DNA of 13,441 bases, taken from positions 1 through 13,441 of the forward strand of contig NZ_CALADU010000019.1 in the NCBI RefSeq assembly GCF_937890665.1. Direction: 5' to 3'. The position numbers were made by a program, and so were the translations under genes. The stretch's first letter is position 1, and every line of letters starts with the position of its first letter. Below are positions 1 to 7,276 of this stretch, piece after piece. Below the pieces are notes generated by a model. That model worked only from the letters and a program-made list of their open reading frames with translations. It was not told where the DNA came from and ran no database searches. This DNA is from an uncultured Subdoligranulum sp. (lineage in GTDB: Bacteria; Bacillota_A; Clostridia; Oscillospirales; Ruminococcaceae).

Positions 1-661
1 CGCCGGTCTTGAGGAACTCCACCCACTCGGCCACGTTCACGGCGTGGTCGCCCAGACGCTCCAGATACTTGCTGATCATAAACAGATCCAGCGCGGTCTC
101 GGCGTCGGCGGGGTGGGCGGCAATGTACTGGGCGATCTCGCCGCTGATGCGGCTGAACATCGCATCGCACTCGTCATCTTTGGCAATGACCTGTGCCGCC
201 ATGGACAGGTCCACCTGCACATAGGCGCCGATGGCGTCCTTGACCATCCGCAGGGCGATGTCACCCATCTTGTCCAAGTCCTCCATCACGCCCACGCTGC
301 GGGCCCCTTCGGGGTGCAGATGCAGGGTGATCTCGGCAATGTCGCTGGCCTGATCGGCGATGCGCTCAATGTCGGTGACCATCTTCAGCGCGGTGGAAAC
401 CTTGCGCAGGTCCCCCGCCACCGGCTGCTGGCGCAAAAACAGCGTCAGGCAGCGGTGTTCGATCTCGTGCTCGGCGGCGTCGATCTCGCTGTCCCGGGCA
501 ATGACCCCCCGGGCCAGTTCAATGTCCCCGTTGCGCAGCGCGGTCATGGCGCTCTCGATGGCGCCGCCCGCCGCATGGCCCATCCGGGCCAGCATCGTGT
601 CAAGCTGCATCAGCTCGGCATCGTAGACCTTGCGGCTGCTATAAGGCATAGTAAAAGCCAT
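1..661 (-). CDS. phoU: Phosphate transport system regulator PhoU (3' end cut by window edge)
   Basis: PhoU is a cytoplasmic helical protein that ties Pst transporter activity to the phosphate sensor kinase and helps shut down phosphate uptake and signalling when phosphate is plentiful. About 220 codons are visible, starting MAFTMPYSSRKV and running off the window in WVEFLKTG, only a few residues before the usual end. The two three-helix repeats each carry the family metal-site motif: IERIADQASDIAE in the first and YLERLGDHAVNVAEW in the second. I chose the ATG at 661 because GGAAGGAG lies 6 bases upstream; an in-frame ATG four codons later is the alternative. It begins 15 bases after the pstB stop, so it is the last visible gene of the pst operon. 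Identity is secure from sequence and context. Confidence 0.95.
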   Translation of the reverse strand, partial: MAFTMPYSSRKVYDAELMQLDTMLARMGHAAGGAIESAMTALRNGDIELARGVIARDSEIDAAEHEIEHRCLTLFLRQQPVAGDLRKVSTALKMVTDIERIADQASDIAEITLHLHPEGARSVGVMEDLDKMGDIALRMVKDAIGAYVQVDLSMAAQVIAKDDECDAMFSRISGEIAQYIAAHPADAETALDLFMISKYLERLGDHAVNVAEWVEFLKTG

Positions 662-676
662 AATCTTCTCCTTCCA

Positions 677-1429
677 TCAACCGAAACGGCCGGAGATATA
701 ATCTTCGGTGCGCTTGTCCACTGGGGTCGCAAAGACGCTCTCGGTGGGGCCCATCTCCACCAGTTCGCCCAACAGGAAGAAGGCCGTCTTGTCAGAGATA
801 CGGGCTGCCTGCTGCATGTTGTGGGTAACCATGATGATGGTGTAGTTCTGTTTGAGTTCCATCGCCAGTTCCTCCACTTTGGAGGTGGAGATGGGGTCCA
901 GTGCCGAGGTGGGTTCGTCCATCAGCAGCACTTCCGGTTCCACGGCCAATGCCCGGGCGATGCAAAGACGCTGCTGCTGACCACCGGACATGCCCAGAGC
1001 GCTCTTGTTCAGGCGGTCCTTCACCTCGTCCCAGATGGCGGCATCCCGCAGGGAACGCTCGACGATCTCATCCAACTGGGCCTTGTTGTGGATGCCGTGG
1101 GTGCGGGGACCGTAGGCAATGTTGTCGTAGATGGACATGGGGAAGGGATTGGGTTTTTGGAACACCATGCCCACCCGCTTGCGCAGTACGTTCACGTCCA
1201 TCTTATCTTTATAAATATCCACGCCGTCCAGCAGGATGTCGCCGGAGATGCGGCAGCCTTCCACCAGATCGTTCATCCGGTTCAGGCTCTTCAAAAAGGT
1301 GGATTTGCCGCAGCCCGACGGGCCGATAAAAGCGGTGATCTCCTTTTCGGGGATGGAAATGTTGATGTCTTTCAACGCATGGAAGCTGCCGTAATACAGA
1401 TCCATGTTCTTGACTTCGAATTTATTCAC
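677..1429 (-). CDS. pstB: Phosphate ABC transporter ATP-binding protein PstB
   Basis: PstB is the ATPase that drives phosphate import through the PstC-PstA channel from the inner face of the membrane. The 250-residue protein has all ABC motifs: Walker [10 protein letters not shown] at about 36-44, the Q-loop in VFQKPNPFP near 91, the signature LGMSGGQQQ near 145-153, Walker B VLLMDEP near 167-173, and the switch histidine near 203. The PstB-specific stretch [16 protein letters not shown] is intact. The open frame extends upstream to a TTG at 1450, but I prefer the GTG at 1429. It gives the family N-terminus ([14 protein letters not shown]) and has GAGAGG about 7 bases before it, whereas the TTG falls inside the pstA stop. 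With this start, the gap after pstA is 17 bases. Confidence 0.95.
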   Translation of the reverse strand: MNKFEVKNMDLYYGSFHALKDINISIPEKEITAFIGPSGCGKSTFLKSLNRMNDLVEGCRISGDILLDGVDIYKDKMDVNVLRKRVGMVFQKPNPFPMSIYDNIAYGPRTHGIHNKAQLDEIVERSLRDAAIWDEVKDRLNKSALGMSGGQQQRLCIARALAVEPEVLLMDEPTSALDPISTSKVEELAMELKQNYTIIMVTHNMQQAARISDKTAFFLLGELVEMGPTESVFATPVDKRTEDYISGRFG

Positions 1430-1446
1430 GGTAGGTCCCTCTCGTT

Positions 1447-2361
1447 TCAATGTTTGGCCAGTTTGCCGGCGATGAAGCTGGACAGGCAGTTGATGATCAG
1501 TACCAGCACCAGCAGCACCACCGCGGTGCCGTAGGTTTCGTTCACATGCAGGCCCTCGTTGGAGAGCAGGTACATATGGACAGCCAGCGTACGGGTAGAG
1601 CTGAAGACGCTGTCGGGGATCTTGGCCACCGAGCTGGCGGTGTAGATCAGGGCAGCGGTCTCGCCCACGATACGGCCGGTGGCCAGAATGATGCCGGACA
1701 GAATGCCGGGCATGGCACTGGGCAGTACGATGGTAAAGACGGTGCGCAGCTTACCGGCACCCAGACCGAAGGAGCCTTCCCGGTAGGAATCCGGCACCGC
1801 GATGAGGGCTTCCTCGGTGGTGCGCATGATGACGGGCAGCACCATGATGGCCAGCGTGAAGGCGCCGGCGATGAGGCTGTACCCCCAGTGCAACTGGGTG
1901 ACGAAGAAGAGCATGCCGAACAGGCCGTAGACGATGGAGGGGATGCCCTGCAGGGTCTCGGTGGTGACACGGACGATCCGCACCAGCTTGTTGCCCCGCT
2001 TGGCGTACTCCACCAGCCAGATGGCGGCAAAGATGCCCAGCGGCGTGGCGCTGACCAGCGAGAAGGCGGTCATGATGACGGTGTTGATGAGGGCGGGCAT
2101 CAGCGAAACGTTGTCGGAGTTGTATTCCCACTCAAACAGGGAGGGTTTGAGGTTGGGAATGCCCATGACCAAAATGTAGCCGATGAGGAAGATCAGCACC
2201 GCAGCGGTGAGCAGCGCAGCAATGCGGACCAGCCACCGCAGGATACCCGCCTGTACCCGGGCGGAGGTGCGGTTCTGGTTGCCGGAGGGGAACACCATAC
2301 GGGCCTTGACTTTGCCCATACCGGCCGCTTTGTCGCGGCCGCCAACGGTAATGTCAGGCAT
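1447..2361 (-). CDS. pstA: Phosphate ABC transporter permease PstA
   Basis: PstA is one of the two membrane subunits that form the phosphate channel with PstC. The 304-residue protein has a basic cytoplasmic N-terminus of about 40 residues, a first membrane helix at about 43-67, and five further hydrophobic segments ending in a C-terminal helix ([24 protein letters not shown]). The EAA-type coupling loop that docks on PstB is visible as [17 protein letters not shown] followed by [14 protein letters not shown] and [10 protein letters not shown]. The ATG at 2361 has AGGGGG about 9 bases upstream, inside the end of pstC, and the two genes overlap by 8 bases. This suggests translational coupling. 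The N-terminal extension is somewhat long; an internal Met at residue 15 is possible but not needed. Confidence 0.95.
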   Translation of the reverse strand: MPDITVGGRDKAAGMGKVKARMVFPSGNQNRTSARVQAGILRWLVRIAALLTAAVLIFLIGYILVMGIPNLKPSLFEWEYNSDNVSLMPALINTVIMTAFSLVSATPLGIFAAIWLVEYAKRGNKLVRIVRVTTETLQGIPSIVYGLFGMLFFVTQLHWGYSLIAGAFTLAIMVLPVIMRTTEEALIAVPDSYREGSFGLGAGKLRTVFTIVLPSAMPGILSGIILATGRIVGETAALIYTASSVAKIPDSVFSSTRTLAVHMYLLSNEGLHVNETYGTAVVLLVLVLIINCLSSFIAGKLAKH

Positions 2362-3256
2362 TCTGGCTGCCCCCTTTCACGATGCTGAAGCAGAGGTTGA
2401 TGAGAAGAATGAAAACGAAGAGCACCACGCCGGTGGCGATCAGAGCCTCCCGGTGGAGATCGGCGGCATAGCCCATCTCGATGACGATGTTGGAGGTCAT
2501 GGTGCGCAGGCCTTGGAACAAGCCCTTGGGCATCCAGGTCTGGTTACCGGCCACCATGACCACGGCCATGGTCTCGCCGATGGCGCGGCCAATGCCCAGG
2601 ATCACCGCAGAGAGCACACCGCTCTTGGCGGCGGGCAGCACAGCGAAGAAAACGCTGCGCTCATGGGTGGCGCCCAGCGCCAGACTACCCTCGTAGTAGC
2701 TGGTGGGCACAGCGTCCAGACTGGCCTTGCTCACCGTGATGATGGTGGGCAGGATCATGATGCCCAGCAGCACCGCGGCGGTGAACAGGCTCATGCCCTT
2801 GCCGCTCTTGACGCCCAGCACGTCCTTGAAGAAATCGCTCTTGACCATGGTCTGCACGGCGGGCACCAGCACGATCATGCCGAAGAAGCCGTACACTACC
2901 GAGGGGATGCCGGCCAGCAGTTGAACCGCAGGCAGCATGACCTTGTTGATGGCGGGGGAGGCAAACTTGGACATATAGATGGCGGTGAGCAGCCCGACGG
3001 GCACGCCCACAACAATGGCGCCGGCGGTGACATAGATGGACCCCAGAATCATAGGCAGGATGCCGTAGATGTCGTTGCCGGGTTTCCAGGTGGTGCCCAG
3101 CAGGAAGTTCAGGGGGCCAATCTTAAAGATGGTGGGCAGGCCGTTGGCAAACAAGAAGATGCAGATCAGCGCGACGGCCAAAATCGAGATGCAGGCACAG
3201 GCAGTAAAGATGCCCTGCATGACCCATTCCCGGGTCTTGGCGGTTTTCGTTTTCAT
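2354..3256 (-). CDS. pstC: Phosphate ABC transporter permease PstC
   Basis: PstC is the second channel-forming membrane subunit of the Pst phosphate importer. It has a short basic N-terminus (MKTKTAKTREW), a first membrane helix (FTACACISILAVALICIFLFANG), the typical PstC periplasmic stretch FLLGTTWKPGNDIYGILPMI, and the coupling loop YYEGSLALGATHERSVFFAVLPAAKSG with GRAIGETMAVVMVAGN after it. The reading frame is also open to a GTG at 3268, but that codon sits one base after AAGGAG, too close to be used. The ATG at 3256, 13 bases downstream of the same site and directly after a second weak AGGA, gives a 300-residue protein of normal length. A hairpin terminator lies between pstS and this gene. 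Start choice is moderate, identity is secure. Confidence 0.94.
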   Translation of the reverse strand: MKTKTAKTREWVMQGIFTACACISILAVALICIFLFANGLPTIFKIGPLNFLLGTTWKPGNDIYGILPMILGSIYVTAGAIVVGVPVGLLTAIYMSKFASPAINKVMLPAVQLLAGIPSVVYGFFGMIVLVPAVQTMVKSDFFKDVLGVKSGKGMSLFTAAVLLGIMILPTIITVSKASLDAVPTSYYEGSLALGATHERSVFFAVLPAAKSGVLSAVILGIGRAIGETMAVVMVAGNQTWMPKGLFQGLRTMTSNIVIEMGYAADLHREALIATGVVLFVFILLINLCFSIVKGGSQNA

Positions 3257-3308
3257 TTTCCTATACACGCTCCTTGGATGGGGGAAAACCGTGGGAAATC
3301 GCTACCAT

Positions 3309-3344
3309 AAAAAGCGGCTGTCGCTGCCGGAGCTGCAACAGCCG
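3309..3344 (-). terminator. Hairpin terminator/attenuator between pstS and pstC
   Basis: Read on the minus strand, CGGCTGTTGC pairs with GCGACAGCCG to give a 10-bp stem (one G-T pair) with a 10-base loop, followed at once by CTTTTT. It starts about 18 bases after the pstS stop and ends well before pstC. This is a classical intrinsic terminator by shape. Because the operon continues with no obvious new promoter in the remaining 50 bases, it most likely acts as a partial terminator or 3'-end stabiliser that makes pstS mRNA more abundant than the permease and ATPase mRNAs. Confidence 0.8.
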
Positions 3345-3362
3345 TTGGGGGATGCGAAAGAT

Positions 3363-4316
3363 TTACTGCACGTCGGCCCAGACGGTGGTCTCGCCGGTGT
3401 AGATGCTCTTGATCTGATCCACAGTCAGGTTCGCGGTGGTGTTGGCGGGGTTGACCACGACTGCGATGCCGTCCATAGCCAGCACGGTGGCGGTAGCGCC
3501 CTCGGCGGTCTCGGTGTCCTTCAGCTCACGGCTGGCCATACCGATGGTGTAGGTGCCGTCCAGCGCGCCGGTCACACCGGTGGTGGAGTCGGTGGTCAGC
3601 ATCTCGATGGTGGCGTTGGGGTTGACCTCACCGTAGGCTTCGATGAGCTTTTCCATCAGCGGAGAGACGGAGGAAGAACCGCCCACCGTGATGCTGCCGC
3701 TGGGCTGGGTGGAGGTGTACTCGGCACCCTCGCCGCCGATGTAGCCTTCCTCGGTGGCCAGAGCCTGACCGTCAGCGCTCATGCAGTAGCCGATGAAGTC
3801 CACAGCCACGGGGTCAGTGGCCTCGCCGTTGGTAACGATGTTGAAGGGACGAGCCAAGGTGTAAGTACCGTTGGAAACATTCTCGGAGGTAGCCTCCACG
3901 CCGTCCACGGTGACAGCCTTGACGGTGTCGTTCAGAGAGCCCAGGCTGATGTAGCCGATGGCGGTCTCGTCGTTGGCCACAGCGGTCATCACACCGTTGG
4001 TGGAGTTCTGGGTGGCAGCGGCGGCGGTGGTCATATCCTCTTTCTCACCGGCGTCGTTCTTCTCTTCCACGCCGGTCAGCTCGATGAAAGCGCCGCGGGT
4101 GCCGGAACCATCCTCACGGGTGATAACCGTGATGTCCTGCTCGGTGTCGAAGTCACCGGTGGCTTCTGCCTCGGTGGAAGCGGCCTCGCTGGTGGAGGTG
4201 GCGCTCTCCGAAGCGGCGGAGGAAGCTTCGCTGCTGGAAGCGGTATTGCCGCAGGCAGCCAAGCTCAGCGCCATCGTCGCGGCCAGAACGGAAGCAACAA
4301 CAGAGGTACGTTTCAT
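3363..4316 (-). CDS. pstS: Phosphate-binding lipoprotein PstS, halves in circularly permuted order
   Basis: PstS captures phosphate outside the membrane and hands it to PstC-PstA. The 317-residue protein has a lipoprotein signal (MKRTSVVASVLAATMALSLAAC, lipidated Cys22) and a Ser/Ala/Glu/Thr-rich linker to about residue 60. The order of its domains is odd. The block that is normally second comes first: REDGSGTRGAF at 67-77, then AIGYISLGSLNDTVKAV at 119-135, NVSNGTYTLARPF and a GQALATEEGYI segment near 184-193. The block that normally opens mature PstS comes last: SITVGGSSSVSPLMEK at 208-223, DSTTGVTGALDG near 243-254, IGMASRELKD at 258-267, and AMDGIAVVVNP near 280-290. The protein ends at IYTGETTVWADVQ, exactly where REDGSGT would usually follow. 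Start: ATG at 4316 with GGGAG upstream. It is first in the pst operon. All ligand loops seem present, so I expect it to be functional. Confidence 0.92.
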   Translation of the reverse strand: MKRTSVVASVLAATMALSLAACGNTASSSEASSAASESATSTSEAASTEAEATGDFDTEQDITVITREDGSGTRGAFIELTGVEEKNDAGEKEDMTTAAAATQNSTNGVMTAVANDETAIGYISLGSLNDTVKAVTVDGVEATSENVSNGTYTLARPFNIVTNGEATDPVAVDFIGYCMSADGQALATEEGYIGGEGAEYTSTQPSGSITVGGSSSVSPLMEKLIEAYGEVNPNATIEMLTTDSTTGVTGALDGTYTIGMASRELKDTETAEGATATVLAMDGIAVVVNPANTTANLTVDQIKSIYTGETTVWADVQ

Positions 4317-4398
4317 AACTATTTCTTCTCCCTTTTTACCAAATCTTCAAGTGTTCTTTTGGTTGTTTTGCTGCCCCCGTTTTTCCGGGAGCACGACC

Positions 4399-4404
4399 AT
4401 TGTA
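4399..4404 (-). promoter_or_regulatory. Candidate -10 element for the pst operon
   Basis: On the minus strand TACAAT (5 of 6 to TATAAT) stands about 83 bases upstream of the pstS start codon. No good -35 hexamer is seen 16-18 bases before it, which would fit an activator-dependent promoter. The upstream TTTACA-like repeats at 4448-4495 end about 43 bases from it, somewhat far for direct contact, so another start site (for example around CATATT at 4455-4460) is possible. Confidence 0.35.
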
Positions 4405-4447
4405 CCGCGAACCGCTTGGGGAATCGACCATGGTGGCGTACAATCGG

Positions 4448-4495
4448 CGTAAAGAATATGCAAAGTGCACAACTTCATTGCAAAGAAATTGTAAA
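4448..4495 (-). promoter_or_regulatory. Candidate PHO box array upstream of pstS
   Basis: Reading toward pstS, the minus strand has TTTACA, five bases, TTTGCA; then, after 14 bases, TTTGCA, five bases, TTTACG. Both pairs keep the 11-base period of PhoP/PhoB direct repeats (TTNACA-like hexamers with 5-base spacers in Bacillus). A further TTTACC lies just upstream at a 9-base offset. The arrangement before pstS, in a region shared with the phosphate two-component genes, supports a role as PhoP-binding site. Hexamer matches are imperfect, so confidence is moderate. Confidence 0.5.
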
Positions 4496-4558
4496 ATAGG
4501 TAAAAAACCTGCAAATTTTCCCGCTCCAAGGCGGCAAAAACGACGGCAAACGGCCCAT

Positions 4559-4586
4559 TTTACACAGATTTTACAAATCCTTTACC
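4559..4586 (+). promoter_or_regulatory. Candidate PHO box (three 11-base-period repeats) upstream of the Na/Pi-phoPR operon
   Basis: TTTACA at 4559-4564, TTTACA at 4570-4575 and TTTACC at 4581-4586 are three hexamers each separated by exactly five bases, on the same face of the helix. This is the geometry of PhoP/PhoB-binding direct repeats. The last repeat ends 33 bases before a perfect TATAAT at 4620-4625, which has no recognisable -35. That is the usual layout of a promoter that needs an activator bound upstream. Confidence 0.62.
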
Positions 4587-4619
4587 GTTCCCTGCTGGTG
4601 CTGCGCCGCAGCGATACAT

Positions 4620-4625
4620 TATAAT
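4620..4625 (+). promoter_or_regulatory. -10 element of the Na/Pi cotransporter-phoPR operon
   Basis: A perfect TATAAT lies in an A/T-rich patch (ACATTATAATAGA) within otherwise GC-rich DNA. The position 17 bases upstream (GGTGCT) does not resemble TTGACA. With the triple TTTACA repeat upstream, the site is best read as a PhoP-activated promoter. Transcription would start near 4632, giving a leader of about 128 bases that begins with a GC-rich hairpin. Confidence 0.6.
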
Positions 4626-4638
4626 AGAGAGCGGTATA

Positions 4639-4655
4639 GGGCGCGGGACGCGCCC
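4639..4655 (+). other. GC-rich hairpin at the start of the predicted leader
   Basis: GGGCGCG, a GGA loop and CGCGCCC form a perfect 7-bp stem within about 10 bases of the expected transcript start. There is no U-tract after it, so it is not an intrinsic terminator. It could stabilise the 5' end of the operon mRNA. The role is inference; the pairing is seen directly. Confidence 0.45.
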
Positions 4656-4759
4656 AGATCCCCAAAGGCTTTTCCTTATGAATAGGGCAGGCTGCGGGGT
4701 GGGCTGGGCCGGATACCGCGCGGTTTTGAAAACCAAATAAGAGAATGGATGGTCCCCGT

Positions 4760-6565
4760 ATGAGTATTTTCAACATCTTTGTACTGCTGGGCGGTCTGGC
4801 CATGTTCCTTTACGGCATGGACGTCATGGGCAAAAGTCTGGAACAGACAGCCGGCGGCAAACTGCAAGTCATCCTGAGCAAGATGACCTCCTCTCCGCTG
4901 CGCGGCCTGCTGTTGGGCTTGGCGGTCACCGCCGTCATCCAGTCCAGCTCCGCCACCACCGTTATGGTGGTAGGCTTCGTCAACTCCGGTCTGATGGATC
5001 TGTATCAGGCGGTGGGCGTGATCATGGGCGCCAACGTAGGCACCACCGTCACCTCCTGGCTGCTGAGCTTGACCGGCTTGCAGGGCGAGAGCTTCCTGAT
5101 CCAGATGCTGAGCCCCGACGCTTGGGCGCCTCTGCTGGGCTTCGCCGGTATCTTGCTGTTCATGTTCGGTAAGGAACGCCAGAAAGGCATCGGCCAGATC
5201 TTTTTGGGCTTTGCCATCCTGATGACCGGCATGGACCTGATGAGCAACGCCACCGCCCCCTTGGCCGACGCCCCCTGGTTCGGCGATCTCTTCTTGGCCT
5301 TCACCAACCCGGTGCTGGGCGTGCTGGTGGGCGCGCTGCTCACCGCCATCATCCAGTCCTCCTCCGCTTCGGTGGGTATCTTGCAGGCGCTGTCCATCTC
5401 GACGGGTGCGGTGTCCATCGCGGCCGCCATGCCCATCATCATGGGCCAGAACATCGGTACCTGCGTCACGGCGCTGATCTCTTCGGCCGGCGCCAACAAG
5501 AACGCCCGCCGTACCGCCATGATCCACCTGTATTTCAACGTCATTGGCACCACGGTGTTCCTAACCGGGTTCTATGCCCTCAACGCCGTGTTCCACTTCT
5601 CCTTCTATTATGAACAGGCCAACGCCTTCAACATCGCGGTGATCCACACGGTGTTCAACCTGACCACCACGGCGATTTTGCTGCCCTTCAACAAACTGTT
5701 GGTGCGTCTGGCCATTTTGACGGTGCCCGACGACAAAAAGCCCGAGCAGAACACCCTGCTGGACGAGCGTCTGCTCTCCACCCCGGCTGTGGCCATCAAC
5801 CGCGCCATGCTGGTGGGCGGCGATATGGCCGAGATCTGCCGTACCGCGCTGCTGCAGGCGATGTCCACCACCCGCAAGTGGGATGACGCCATTGCCGACG
5901 AGGTCCGCCGCAAGGAGGACGCCGTAGACCACTACGAAGACGCCTTAGGCACCTATCTGGTCCAGTTGTCCGGCCGGACGCTGAGCAAGGCGGACAACCG
6001 CACCATCAACACCCTGCTGCACACCATCGGTGACTTTGAACGGATTTCCGACCACTCGGTAAACCTGCTGGAAGCCGCCGAGGAGATCCGGGACAAGAAG
6101 ATCCGGTTCAGCGACGAGGCGCTGGACGACCTGAGCGTGCTGGAAGCCGCTTTGCAGGACATCGTCAACCGGACGGTGGATGCCTTCCAGAAGCACGACT
6201 GCTACGCTGCCGGCAAGATCGAACCGCTGGAGGAAGTGGTGGACGGTCTGGTGCGGGAGGTCAAGACCCGTCACATTGCCCGTCTGCAGGCCGGCACCTG
6301 CACCATCGAGTACGGCTTTGTGCTGGATGACCTGCTCACCGCCTATGAGCGGATCGCCGACCACTGCTCCAACATTGCGGTGGCGATGATCGAGGTGGCC
6401 GACGACAAGTTCGACACCCACGAATACCTGAACAACATTAAAAACGGCGGCAGCGTGAAGTTTGAGCAGCGGTACGAGAAATACCGCGGCCGCTACACCT
6501 TCCCCGGGGAAGTGCCCGCCGATTCCGCGCCCGTCACGGCCACTGCCGACGCCGGGCAGCAGTAA
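4760..6565 (+). CDS. Na+/phosphate cotransporter family protein with C-terminal PhoU-like domain
   Basis: This is a NptA/PNaS-type Na+/Pi symporter, a membrane protein that moves phosphate with sodium. The membrane part (about residues 1-325) has the inverted-repeat signature of the family: QSSSATTVMVVG near 61 with MGANVGTTVTS near 89, and QSSSASVGILQ near 199 with MGQNIGTCVT near 228. The cytoplasmic tail (about 345-570) is PhoU-like, with GDFERISDHSVNLLEAAEEI and AYERIADHCSNIAVAMIEV as its two metal-site motifs. The ATG at 4760 is preferred because GGATGG lies 7 bases before it; the ATG five codons upstream at 4745 has only AGAGA touching it. The length of 601 aa suits the fused class. It is the first gene of a probable operon with the response regulator 18 bases downstream, and lies divergent from pstS. 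In some relatives such proteins export rather than import phosphate; direction cannot be judged here. Confidence 0.9.
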   Translation: MSIFNIFVLLGGLAMFLYGMDVMGKSLEQTAGGKLQVILSKMTSSPLRGLLLGLAVTAVIQSSSATTVMVVGFVNSGLMDLYQAVGVIMGANVGTTVTSWLLSLTGLQGESFLIQMLSPDAWAPLLGFAGILLFMFGKERQKGIGQIFLGFAILMTGMDLMSNATAPLADAPWFGDLFLAFTNPVLGVLVGALLTAIIQSSSASVGILQALSISTGAVSIAAAMPIIMGQNIGTCVTALISSAGANKNARRTAMIHLYFNVIGTTVFLTGFYALNAVFHFSFYYEQANAFNIAVIHTVFNLTTTAILLPFNKLLVRLAILTVPDDKKPEQNTLLDERLLSTPAVAINRAMLVGGDMAEICRTALLQAMSTTRKWDDAIADEVRRKEDAVDHYEDALGTYLVQLSGRTLSKADNRTINTLLHTIGDFERISDHSVNLLEAAEEIRDKKIRFSDEALDDLSVLEAALQDIVNRTVDAFQKHDCYAAGKIEPLEEVVDGLVREVKTRHIARLQAGTCTIEYGFVLDDLLTAYERIADHCSNIAVAMIEVADDKFDTHEYLNNIKNGGSVKFEQRYEKYRGRYTFPGEVPADSAPVTATADAGQQ

Positions 6566-6583
6566 AAGGAGTTTTGATTTTCC

Positions 6584-7276
6584 ATGATCTATATCGTCGA
6601 AGACGACGCCAGCATCCGTGAGCTGGAACAGTACGCCCTGCAGACCAACGGTTACGAGGCCAAGGGCTGTGAGGACGGCGCCAGTTTTTGGGCGGCGTTG
6701 CATTTGGCGGCACCGGAACTGGTGATTCTGGACGTGATGCTGCCCGACGAGGACGGCTACCAGATCCTGACCAAACTGCGGGCCGACCCCGCCACCCAGA
6801 CCATTCCCGTCATTATGGTGACGGCCAAGACCAGCGAGATCGACGTGGTCAAGGGACTGGACCATGGCGCCGACGATTATCTGTGCAAGCCCTTTGGCAT
6901 CATGGAGTTTATCTCCCGGGTGAAGGCGGTGCTGCGCCGGGCGGCTGCGGCAGCCCCGGCACCGGCACCCCAGACGCTGCATTTCGGCACCATTGTGCTG
7001 GACGATATGTCCCGCACCGTCCGGGTGGACGGTGCCCCGGTAGAACTTACCTTTAAAGAATACGCTTTGCTGCACCTCTTTTTGGAGCATCCCGAGCAGG
7101 TCCTTGCCCGGGAACGGATCATGAAGGAAGTGTGGGACACCGATGACCTGCTGGAGTCCCGCACCATCGATATGCATGTGCGCACCCTGCGCCAAAAGTT
7201 GGGCGCTGCGGGGGAAGCCATCCGCACGGTGCGCAAAGTGGGCTACAAGCTGAGCACGGAGGGCGCCGATGAGTGA
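6584..7276 (+). CDS. phoP: PhoP/PhoB-type response regulator (OmpR family)
   Basis: This is a cytoplasmic transcription factor that binds DNA when phosphorylated by its partner kinase. The receiver domain (about 1-118) has the acidic pair D7-D8, the phosphoacceptor D50 in LVILDVMLPDEDG, the switch T80 in IMVTAK and K102 in CKPF. After an Ala/Pro-rich linker (AAAAAPAPAP), the winged-helix domain (about 130-225) shows ELTFKEYALLHLFLEHPEQVLARE and the recognition-helix region SRTIDMHVRTLRQKLG, ending in IRTVRKVGYKL. AGGAG stands 12 bases before the ATG. The stop overlaps the kinase gene by 8 bases. The pairing with a PhoR-like kinase and the position between phosphate transport genes indicate the phosphate regulator (PhoP in Bacillus, PhoB in Proteobacteria). 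That exact assignment is inference from context. Confidence 0.88.
   Translation: MIYIVEDDASIRELEQYALQTNGYEAKGCEDGASFWAALHLAAPELVILDVMLPDEDGYQILTKLRADPATQTIPVIMVTAKTSEIDVVKGLDHGADDYLCKPFGIMEFISRVKAVLRRAAAAAPAPAPQTLHFGTIVLDDMSRTVRVDGAPVELTFKEYALLHLFLEHPEQVLARERIMKEVWDTDDLLESRTIDMHVRTLRQKLGAAGEAIRTVRKVGYKLSTEGADE

Noticed and set aside
44..1534. Long plus-strand open frame of 496 codons opposite phoU and pstB
   Set aside because: It is antisense to clear phoU/pstB coding sequence, is rich in His, Gly and Gln as expected for reverse-strand reading of GC-rich genes, and has no family motif or ribosome site.
4347..4624. Small open frames of 60 and 74 codons in the divergent intergenic region
   Set aside because: They lack ribosome sites, overlap the candidate PHO boxes and promoters, and show no protein-like pattern.
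4722..4734. Palindrome GGTTTTGAAAACC just before the cotransporter start
   Set aside because: A 6-bp A/T-rich arm pair with a single-base centre cannot fold well as RNA and has no U-tract; it could be a small operator, but nothing else supports it.
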